Source of the DNA: QALR01 sp900552255
Lineage (GTDB): Bacteria > Bacillota > Clostridia > Oscillospirales > CAG-272
Direction: 5' to 3'
DNA length: 64,000 nucleotides
Assembly (NCBI GenBank): GCA_048526005.1
Contig: DBFVEH010000018.1
Span: forward strand, 49,379-113,378
This document shows positions 57,714-64,000 of this stretch, one piece after another (positions within the stretch are counted from its first letter, which is position 1; each line of letters opens with the position of its first letter). The notes beneath the pieces were generated by a model. It saw only the letters and a list, made by a program, of their open reading frames with translations. It was not told the origin of the DNA and searched no databases. A program made the translations under genes and the position numbers.

Positions 57714-59801
57714 TTACCGTTTACGACTCGGCGGCTTCATGCTTATCCGTTCCCGTCTCTTAGGACTTTCAAAGCGCGACGGCTCGGAACGGTACCGGAC
57801 AGTATCCACCGATACGCTTACAACATTATCGCCGTTATAAACCGGCTTTCCATCCTCATAAACAGGTATATGGCTGACCGCTGCTTCTCCCTGAACAGCA
57901 TACCAACGGCCGCCGGAGGAATCCTCATAAACCTGATATGCTCCATGAGGTGCGGCATATCGGGCAGTGTCATAAAACCTTGCTCCCGATCCGTCCTCAT
58001 GACGAACCTCAAAGTATCCGTCGGGAGATCCGGAGCTGTCTGCCGTTATGATTCCATGCTCATATCCGGGCATAAACTCATAAAACTGCCTTTGATTATA
58101 CTCATATGCCTCCTCGCCGGCCTCAAATACAGGCGGATTTGAATACGGACTCATTGTATACCAATCCACGCCGTTGCTGCTTTGTATGATACTATGCGGA
58201 GCATGCGGCTCTTCAAAATATGCGCTGCTGTACCATACGGCATTTCCATCCTGATTTACTGCTTCAATCTCACCATTATCAATCGTCCGGAACACTGTTC
58301 CATCAGATATATCCGGAAAGCTTGCCGCAATTTTGTCGGTTTCCGAAGCATCGCCTGAAAATACAGGAACGTCATAAATTGCTCCGGCATTAGGCCCGTC
58401 AGCTATCTGATACCATTCGCTCCCGTCAGAGGCAGTAACCGCAGCATACGGACCTTCCGGCACGTTATACTGAGAGGCACTGAACATTTCCACAGCCGTT
58501 TGTTTACCGTCGGAACCGACAATATTGGTACTGATATGTCCGCCTGTAATCTGTGTTCCCGACAGAGTTTTTCCCTGCATGTTCGGAATATAATTTTGAA
58601 GGCTTCGGTCTGCAATATCACCCGCAATGCTTCCGGATACATTCGGCGTCCGGGCAGCAACCGATGATATAGATTCGCCCGTAAGAGCCACGCCATTCTT
58701 CGCCGCCATGCCTCCAAACATCCGCCCGACAAAACCGAAAGAACCTCCTGCACCCATACGGACGCCTCCCTCTACAACCGAATCACGTACATACGAATTA
58801 CCCTTAAACTTGTCTGCCATACTTGAACCTATCGTTGAACCAATACCGGATGCCGGCGGACTTCCCGGATTGCGGAATATACTTCCTGCACTCCGGAAAC
58901 CACCGCCCATATCAGACACAGCACGCGCCGCCATAATAATATCCATGCCCAAGCCCAAACCGGTCTGTGCCACATTCAGTCCGATAGAAGCAAGATAAGA
59001 ATCAAATCGCTGCGCTGTTTTCAAAAATGCCAAGGCGCAAAACAGCCATAAAAATATATTTCCCTGTCCATTTGATAATGCGCCGCCGCTTCCGATATAA
59101 TATCCAATAGCCGAATTAAATCCCCGGAGAAACCACACATTCATTACCAAAAGCAATAGCTGTGAGCCTACCATACGGCACCATGACCTGAAAATCTGCA
59201 CCGTAGATTTAGACGCACCTGCCGAATAGGCTAACGGTGATGTATAGCATATAATGCCAACCACTACATAGCGTTCTACCACTTCAAGAAGCAGCTTGAA
59301 ATAATTCCAGCCAAGCGCGACCATTAGAATAATAATGAGCAGTGTACCTACCACAGATGACGCCAATATGAAAGATTCCAATCCATTTTTTAATACGTTT
59401 TCGACGCCTGCAAAGGTAAAATCCTCACCCCTCAAAGGAATATCCATAAACGCGGTATACGGCGCTCTGGCAATATCCAGGACATACATAAATATCGGCT
59501 TTGCAAATCCAATCAGAACAGCAAATAAGGCGCTGCGCAGCAGCAGCGTCCATGGGTTTTCCGCTTCTGCAATCGGTCCGGCAAATGTACGGAACAGTTG
59601 CCATACGGTAATCAGGAAAAGAAGCGACCACGCTGTATATTGCACTACCGTAAATGCCTTGGATATGAAAGGAAAATATTCCTCCATTGCGAGCATGTCC
59701 GTACCGAGTGCATTGAGAAACAACCCTGAAACCGCGTCCATAAGCTGTGTGACAACGCTGCTTACCCATTCTATAATGGCTTCAAATATCCAATCAAGCA
59801 A
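57714..59801 (-). CDS. VirB6/TrbL-like membrane protein with a long beta-repeat tail
   Basis: 695 residues. The first 310 or so hold about seven helices (YFKLLLEVVERYVVVGIICY, LVMNVWFLRGFNSAIGY), the channel part typical of TrbL/VirB6. A long soluble tail follows with four repeats of about 55 residues (GPYAAVTASDGSEWYQIADG; APHSIIQSSNGVDWYTMSPY; APHGAYQVYEDSSGGRWYAV), absent from minimal VirB6 proteins. It ends in basic KRRERISMKPPSRKR. Confidence 0.82.
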   Translation of the reverse strand: MLDWIFEAIIEWVSSVVTQLMDAVSGLFLNALGTDMLAMEEYFPFISKAFTVVQYTAWSLLFLITVWQLFRTFAGPIAEAENPWTLLLRSALFAVLIGFAKPIFMYVLDIARAPYTAFMDIPLRGEDFTFAGVENVLKNGLESFILASSVVGTLLIIILMVALGWNYFKLLLEVVERYVVVGIICYTSPLAYSAGASKSTVQIFRSWCRMVGSQLLLLVMNVWFLRGFNSAIGYYIGSGGALSNGQGNIFLWLFCALAFLKTAQRFDSYLASIGLNVAQTGLGLGMDIIMAARAVSDMGGGFRSAGSIFRNPGSPPASGIGSTIGSSMADKFKGNSYVRDSVVEGGVRMGAGGSFGFVGRMFGGMAAKNGVALTGESISSVAARTPNVSGSIAGDIADRSLQNYIPNMQGKTLSGTQITGGHISTNIVGSDGKQTAVEMFSASQYNVPEGPYAAVTASDGSEWYQIADGPNAGAIYDVPVFSGDASETDKIAASFPDISDGTVFRTIDNGEIEAVNQDGNAVWYSSAYFEEPHAPHSIIQSSNGVDWYTMSPYSNPPVFEAGEEAYEYNQRQFYEFMPGYEHGIITADSSGSPDGYFEVRHEDGSGARFYDTARYAAPHGAYQVYEDSSGGRWYAVQGEAAVSHIPVYEDGKPVYNGDNVVSVSVDTVRYRSEPSRFESPKRRERISMKPPSRKR

Positions 59802-59830
59802 TTTTCAGTCCCTCTCTTGCCGATTTACAT

Positions 59831-60184
59831 TTAACCAGTATAATTGCCGCCTGAAATAAACGGCTGCAAATACGCTACGATAAAGCCAAGCGAATTAAGG
59901 ATGATCCATGTAATAATAATTCGTTTAAGCCATGCCGTCGCTTCATCTACCGCGCGTTGGTTCCTTGAAACCATCCGCACAATCAAGGCGGTTGCCGACA
60001 TAGTAACCGCCACAATGGTGCTAATTGCTACGATCTGACCGTAGAAATCACGCATTATACTGCTGAAACGATCCCATATTGTTTCGGCCATAACAGGCTG
60101 TACCGAAACGATAAACGCCGACAGCGCACCTACTGCCGACCAATATATAGCTTTTAGCCCTTGCTTTTTCTCTTGTTTTTGCAT
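59831..60184 (-). CDS. VirB2/TrbC-like small membrane protein
   Basis: 117 residues: a signal-like helix (AIYWSAVGALSAFIVSVQPV, Ala-Glu junction VMAET), then two helices (YGQIVAISTIVAVTMSATAL and IITWIILNSLGFIVAYLQPF). The plan matches TrbC/VirB2-like pilin subunits of conjugation systems. It lies 29 bases upstream of the VirB6-like gene. Confidence 0.75.
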   Translation of the reverse strand: MQKQEKKQGLKAIYWSAVGALSAFIVSVQPVMAETIWDRFSSIMRDFYGQIVAISTIVAVTMSATALIVRMVSRNQRAVDEATAWLKRIIITWIILNSLGFIVAYLQPFISGGNYTG

Positions 60185-60201
60185 ACGAACTCCTTTAAAA
60201 T

Positions 60202-60239
60202 AAAAAAGCCGCTGTCGAAATTCTAAACTTCGATAGCGG
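60202..60239 (-). terminator. Leader terminator in front of the conjugation operon
   Basis: CCGCTATCGAA and TTCGACAGCGG followed by CTTTTTTA on the minus strand, about 20 bases before the VirB2-like start. Confidence 0.85.
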
Positions 60240-60359
60240 TCTCTCGCTTTTTGATATAATTTTGGATGTTACAATTATAGCACATCGCGTTTTATTTGTC
60301 AATTACTTTACCTTTCCATCTTTTTCCCGACTTTTTCCCGACAGTTCATAAATTCGTAA

Positions 60360-60989
60360 TTATTTACTGCCGTTCATATCTTCCAAAATCGTCAGTATAT
60401 CCAGCCAATAGTCAATTTCACTTGAAGGAGACGCCCATAAACGTATGGATACAATATTAATTGCTACATCACGAAGCCTGTAATACTGACTCGATGAAAT
60501 ATTCAACTTTACAAGAATAGTCTTAAAATCCGTTTTATTAGGATTTATGTATGTCAGATATAGCAATTCATATAGCAGCTCTCCATTTTCAGGTTTCTTT
60601 TTTAATACTGTAAGAGCTTCATTGACACGATCAATCAATAAACGGGATTTTTTTATTCCTTCAACTCTGTTTTCAAGCTTCTTGTTCCCGATTGCCATTT
60701 CAATATCGACTCCATCTATTAGTTTATCCAGATTTTGAAATGGCTGATCCAATTCTGCAGCAATCGCTCCGGGAAAGCATTTCATAAGCCATACTATATT
60801 GCGGTAATTTTTTAAAAGCATAAGGGTATTATGATATGCTGTGCGCATTCTTTTTTGTCTTGCTGCCCTGATATGTGTACTGTCGATTTGCACATCACTC
60901 AACAATCCTTTTTCAAGCATCATTTTGATTACAGTATCCGTCTTGTTCTGCTCTTCATTCGTATTTTGCATTTCATATTGCTTTTTCAT
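60360..60989 (-). CDS. ArpU-like regulatory protein of the mobile element
   Basis: 209 residues, helical. The C-terminal part (LNISSSQYYRLRDVAINIVS) looks like a sigma-region-4/ArpU-type helix-turn-helix; the N-terminal half (RTAYHNTLMLLKNYRNIVWL) resembles element-borne regulators next to ParB and DnaD-like genes. It probably controls the conjugation operon. Assignment is tentative. Confidence 0.6.
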   Translation of the reverse strand: MKKQYEMQNTNEEQNKTDTVIKMMLEKGLLSDVQIDSTHIRAARQKRMRTAYHNTLMLLKNYRNIVWLMKCFPGAIAAELDQPFQNLDKLIDGVDIEMAIGNKKLENRVEGIKKSRLLIDRVNEALTVLKKKPENGELLYELLYLTYINPNKTDFKTILVKLNISSSQYYRLRDVAINIVSIRLWASPSSEIDYWLDILTILEDMNGSK

Positions 60990-61010
60990 TACGCTTTCAC
61001 TCCTGTTATT

Positions 61011-61931
61011 TTAATTTAAATTTGCCATGTCATGGTTCACAAGTGCAGTATAATAATTGTCAATGGTTGACGGTGCGTTAAATAATACCGCCAGCATATA
61101 CTTTCTGATGTTCCGGACTTCTGTTGTGTTCTTTTTCATGCATTCAAAAACATATTGAATATGAGAACTGTCAAGCTTCAAAAATTTTGCCTTTACAAGC
61201 TCCGCGGGATACTCGTCCCCTGCAATCCATATTCGCTTACGTGAAGAACATACTGTTTCTTGTATAAGCTCAACTATTTCATCAAGCCGCTTTTGATCGA
61301 TATTACTGTCCCGAACAAGAATATCATACTCGATATTGCTTTTTATAATTTCCTTATATACCGCCGCCGCTTCCATCTCCATCTGTTCACAGAATTGTTT
61401 AGAACGGATAGGAATGGATTCTTTAATAGATATATCTTTATTTTGTTTATCTGTATTTATTATATCTTTATTTATTTGCGTTGGATTTTCCAACGTAGGG
61501 TTTCCCAATGTTGGGTTTCCCAATGTTGGGTTTTCCAACGTTGGATTTTCCAATGTTGGATTTTCCAATGTTGGATTTTCCAATGTTGGATTTTTCAATA
61601 TTGGATTTTCCAATATTGGATTTTCCGACTTTGGTAATTGCGGCTGCTCATATATTACGTACTCAGTACCTCTCAAACATCCTTTTTCGTCGCGTTCCCT
61701 TGATCGGATAACATATCCTGCTTGTTCCAATTCCCGTACAGCTTCACGTATCGCATCTATCTTTTCACGATTTATCAAGGCCAATCCTTTCAACGTATAA
61801 TCCCAATCTTCCGGCAGCGATAGCATCTGTGATAGCAATCCTTTCGCTTTTAATGAAAGATTCTTATCTCTTAAATGACGATTACTCATGACTGTATAAT
61901 TTTTTGTGACCTCTACTTTAAATATAGCCAT
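61011..61931 (-). CDS. Replication-initiation/DnaD-like helix-turn-helix protein with NPTLE repeats
   Basis: 306 residues from MAIFKVEVTKNYTVMSNRHL with AAGGAG upstream. Residues 1-95 are a winged helix (LSLKAKGLLSQMLSLPEDWD, IREAVRELEQAGYVIRSRER), common in element replication initiators. Residues 103-152 are ten NPTLE-type pentapeptides. The C-terminal region (IQYVFECMKKNTTEVRNIRK) is a DUF6017/DnaD-like helicase-loading domain. It probably starts replication of the excised element. Confidence 0.82.
   Translation of the reverse strand: MAIFKVEVTKNYTVMSNRHLRDKNLSLKAKGLLSQMLSLPEDWDYTLKGLALINREKIDAIREAVRELEQAGYVIRSRERDEKGCLRGTEYVIYEQPQLPKSENPILENPILKNPTLENPTLENPTLENPTLENPTLGNPTLGNPTLENPTQINKDIINTDKQNKDISIKESIPIRSKQFCEQMEMEAAAVYKEIIKSNIEYDILVRDSNIDQKRLDEIVELIQETVCSSRKRIWIAGDEYPAELVKAKFLKLDSSHIQYVFECMKKNTTEVRNIRKYMLAVLFNAPSTIDNYYTALVNHDMANLN
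61476..61625 (-). repeat. 15-bp tandem repeat (10 units) inside the replication gene
   Basis: Units of the type TTGGAAAATCCAACA, encoding [E/G/K]NP[T/I]L. Slight divergence lies at both ends and near-identity in the middle, consistent with copy-number change by slippage. Confidence 0.92.
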
Positions 61932-62010
61932 TATGTTTTCTCCTTCTCCCATCTTTTTTGATTACTCCGGATATATGTTGTTTTTCCCGTTCCAAAAACT
62001 ATATATAATA

Positions 62011-62045
62011 AAAAGCAGCCCACTGTAAAAAGCAAGCTGCTGTTT
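62011..62045 (-). terminator. Terminator after parB
   Basis: AGCAGC and GCTGCT arms around a long loop, followed by TTTTATTATA on the minus strand. Confidence 0.7.
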
Positions 62046-62072
62046 ATTATGCTATAACATATTCAGTAAATG

Positions 62073-62960
62073 TTATCTTCCACCGCTGTCATTCTCTCGT
62101 TTTCTTGCTTGGTAATATTCCAATGCCCGTATAATGCTTTCCTCTATCCTTGCCGGCGGTGTTCCTCTCGGAAAATATTTATCAAGCTTATTTACAGCTA
62201 TTTTTACTTTCTCTACTTGATTTTTCTTTTCTTCTGTCATGATTTCAAATATTTTATCCATGTCCAGCTTTTCATTTTGGCTTAATTCTTTCATTTTTAT
62301 TGCCTGTGAAAGTGACGGAGCAACTTCCTCACTTTTTATCATCTCCAATAAATCCTCCTGTTGCTCCTTTTTCAAATATGAGATCTCAACAGCAGGACGA
62401 AATGCAATCTTTCCTTCGTCTACCATTTCAAGAATCCCGGATATAAGCTCTGTCAAGCGTATGTATCTGCGTATCTGTTCCCGGCTTTCGCCATTCTCTT
62501 TTGCAATAATATCTCGCGTTTTATTACCTATTGACTTGTGCTCCATTGGTGCACAAGTTAAATCAGTTCTCATGCCCTGCCTTTTCATAGCTTCTGATTT
62601 CATTTTATATGCCCTTGCCTTCTCGCTGGGTAATATTTTTTCTCTCTGCAAATTTGAATCCACCATAGCAATTATGGCTTCCTCCTGCGTCATATCTTTT
62701 AATATTACCTGAATCACGTCAATTCCAAGCAGTTCACATGCTCTTTTGCGTCTGTGTCCGGATATAACCTCATACCGTTCATTCTCTTTCTTTCGGACTA
62801 TTATAGGCGTTAATACTCCGTATGTTTTTATGCTTTCCATCAGCTTCTCCATTTCTTCATCTTTTTTCACCTGAAATGGGTGATTTGGAAATCCATCAAT
62901 GTATTTTATCGGGATTACTCTTACTTTTTCTCTTTTAATCTCATATATCTGTTCATCCAT
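62073..62960 (-). CDS. parB: ParB/Spo0J family partition protein
   Basis: 295 residues. N-terminal CTPase/ParB domain (IDGFPNHPFQVKKDEEMEKL, VISGHRRKRACELLG box II, NLQREKILPSEKARAYKM), helix-turn-helix around residues 150-190 (ENGESREQIRRYIRLTELIS), C-terminal dimer helix. No ParA follows, so partition would need one elsewhere on the element; alternatively it acts as a regulator. GGAAG lies upstream of the ATG. Confidence 0.9.
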   Translation of the reverse strand: MDEQIYEIKREKVRVIPIKYIDGFPNHPFQVKKDEEMEKLMESIKTYGVLTPIIVRKKENERYEVISGHRRKRACELLGIDVIQVILKDMTQEEAIIAMVDSNLQREKILPSEKARAYKMKSEAMKRQGMRTDLTCAPMEHKSIGNKTRDIIAKENGESREQIRRYIRLTELISGILEMVDEGKIAFRPAVEISYLKKEQQEDLLEMIKSEEVAPSLSQAIKMKELSQNEKLDMDKIFEIMTEEKKNQVEKVKIAVNKLDKYFPRGTPPARIEESIIRALEYYQARKRENDSGGR

Positions 62961-62986
62961 TTTTTATACTTCCTTTTTTAATAAAG

Positions 62987-63028
62987 AAAGCCGACTAAAT
63001 TTCTTTTACTGAAATTCAATCGGCTTTT
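62987..63028 (-). terminator. Leader terminator in front of parB
   Basis: AAAGCCGACTAAATTTC and GAAATTCAATCGGCTTT (imperfect) followed by CTTTATT on the minus strand, 27 bases before the parB start. Confidence 0.75.
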
Positions 63029-63134
63029 GCCATATGTACTTTTTAATTTCTATTTTTGTCGTATCCCCGCTGTCTGCTTTTTACATGAGTCTTCGTGCTT
63101 ATCTTTGATCGTCAAATCCGCAAAAACCGTTCGG

Positions 63135-63194
63135 CTGTAAACCGTAAGCAATCAGTAAAATCCCGGTTTTTTGCCCCTATTTTATGGTTTACAG
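63135..63194. repeat. Inverted repeat at the element edge
   Basis: CTGTAAACC (63135-63143) and GGTTTACAG (63186-63194), both preceded eight bases out by CCG/CGG, enclosing 42 bases with an AT-rich middle. A candidate recombinase, oriT or ParB-related site. Confidence 0.5.
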
Positions 63195-63247
63195 TTCTTC
63201 GGTCGTATTTTTCTTAAAGCCTAAACCTTTTACTTTTTTTAAAAAGC

Positions 63248-63285
63248 AAAAATCCTTGAAAACGTAGTGTTTACAAGGATTTTTT
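63248..63285 (-). terminator. Terminator of the rRNA/tRNA operon
   Basis: AAATCCTTG and CAAGGATTT with T-runs, directly after tRNA-Asn. Confidence 0.85.
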
Positions 63286-63359
63286 GGCTCCCCGAACAGG
63301 GCTCGAACCTGTAACCCTCCGGTTAACAGCCGGATGCTCTACCATTGAGCTACCGAGGA
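63285..63359 (-). tRNA. tRNA-Asn (GTT), CCA encoded
   Basis: Cloverleaf: acceptor UCCUCGG/UCGGGGA, D-arm AGCUCAAUGGUAGAGC, anticodon loop CUGUUAA (GUU), T-loop GGUUCGAGCCC, discriminator G, CCA. Its 3' end faces the mobile element. Confidence 0.95.
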
Positions 63360-63410
63360 ATAATGACGGATTTGACAAATTTAAACCCGTTTTTATAGAT
63401 TTTTTTGTTG

Positions 63411-63463
63411 CTTTTCCCAGTTGTAACGAGGTACACTTGCCCTACCGACTGAGCTAAGGAGGA
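63411..63463 (-). pseudogene. tRNA fragment (5' half only)
   Basis: TCCTCCTTAGCTCAGTCGGT, a D-arm continuing AGGGCAAGTGTACCTCG, with no T-arm or CCA. A decayed tRNA between 5S and tRNA-Asn. Confidence 0.6.
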
Positions 63464-63506
63464 ATATATGAGGGCTCAGTGTCATCCCCTGAGCCTCTTT
63501 CGTGTT

Positions 63507-63739
<233 letters not shown>

Positions 63740-63744
63740 ACTGC

Positions 63745-63820
63745 TGGTGCACCTTCAGGGACTCGAACCCTGGACCCATTGATTAAGAGTCAATTGCTCT
63801 ACCAACTGAGCTAAAGGTGC
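63745..63820 (-). tRNA. tRNA-Lys (CTT), CCA encoded
   Basis: Acceptor GCACCUU/AAGGUGC, anticodon loop CUCUUAA (CUU), T-loop GGUUCGAGUCC, discriminator A, CCA. It lies between 23S and the 5S genes. Confidence 0.95.
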
Positions 63821-63931
63821 TTTTCCCTGAGGCTTACACCTCACCTTGGTTTTCCCTCAAAAGGATAACCAATGAAAAAACCAAATAAGAGAGAGCGAAC
63901 GAGGTGCGAACTCGAAACCTCCAGAGGGAAG

Positions 63932-64000
63932 TTCAAGCCCTCGGTCTATTAGTATCGGTCAGCTGAACACATTACTGTGCTTACACCTCCGACCTATCAA
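63932..64000 (-). rRNA. rrl: 23S ribosomal RNA, 3' end only
   Basis: The conserved 3' terminus on the minus strand (AGCTGACCGATACTAATAGA, then CCGAGGGCTTGA). The rest lies outside the window. The exact 3' end is approximate. Confidence 0.9.

Larger units (their letters stand above)
62961..63284. other. Element-chromosome boundary spacer
   Basis: No gene seen. It holds a hairpin leader in front of parB, an inverted repeat (63135-63194), and the terminator of the tRNA operon. It is the likely site of the right end of the element. Confidence 0.5.

Noticed and set aside
61476..61625. Regular short repeat resembling a CRISPR array
   Set aside because: Units are contiguous 15-mers with no spacers and lie in frame within a coding gene.

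Overview
The window looks like a chromosome segment from an anaerobic, spore-forming-type Bacillota of class Clostridia. The evidence is an IreB/SepF/DivIVA/LspA/RluD block in typical clostridial order, a SpoVB-like flippase, AGGAGG-type ribosome binding sites, consensus sigma-A promoters, and a Feo iron operon under a DtxR-family repressor. Genus cannot be told from sequence alone. Base composition and coding style change sharply near 23 kb: the left part is GC-rich, compact housekeeping DNA, and the right part is AT-rich accessory DNA that runs up to an rRNA operon.

1-23 kb (core). A cut-off TSUP exporter, a trigger-factor-like lipoprotein, a TIM-barrel isomerase, lexA with an overlapping LexA box, an M14 carboxypeptidase, ireB, queA-miaA, a membrane-fusion-like protein, yggS, sepF, divIVA, lspA, rluD, a HAD phosphatase, a YitT membrane protein, a SpoVB-like flippase, a GH130 phosphorylase, and an iron block (feoA-feoA-feoB-Cys-rich peptide, a DtxR repressor and a DUF2325 gene). 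Four copies of the palindrome GTTAG-N6-CTAAC sit in front of feoA, feoB and the DUF2325 gene and define a small regulon for the neighbouring repressor.

23-36.5 kb (toxin and defence island). An RHS/Hint polymorphic toxin with a candidate immunity gene, broken at its 5' end and lying head to head with a Fic gene also broken at its 5' end; a PAPS-reductase-family protein; a DNA methyltransferase; and a dense run of toxin-antitoxin modules, many in decay (RelE with an internal deletion, two broken HigA genes, an intact RelBE, AbrB, Phd). Two toxins, a ToxN/AbiQ endoRNase and a PBECR4-type nuclease, each lie behind the same 145-bp promoter module, a non-coding leader and a terminator. That is the layout of type III (RNA antitoxin) systems. 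The PBECR4 leader holds two 83-nt units whose stems co-vary. A third structured RNA with its own consensus promoter has no toxin. An ATPase/TOPRIM defence pair nearby is truncated and carries a nonsense codon.

36.5-63 kb (conjugative-element backbone plus Tad pilus). Reading on the minus strand from the rRNA operon: ParB, a DnaD-like replication protein with NPTLE repeats, a regulator, VirB2-, VirB6-, PrgI- and VirB4-like type IV secretion proteins, a truncated CD1108-like protein, four Flp-like pilins, a nearly complete Tad pilus locus (prepilin peptidase, CpaB, TadZ, TadA, TadB, TadC, two TadE-like pseudopilins) and two paralogous pairs of a small anchored protein plus a giant InlB-repeat adhesin. 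A Phd-Doc module sits inside the secretion genes. No relaxase, coupling protein, ParA or integrase is present, so the element is either incomplete here or remodelled into a surface-pilus island.

63-64 kb. The end of an rRNA operon on the minus strand: 23S 3' end, tRNA-Lys, two tandem 5S genes, a tRNA fragment and tRNA-Asn, whose 3' end faces the element.
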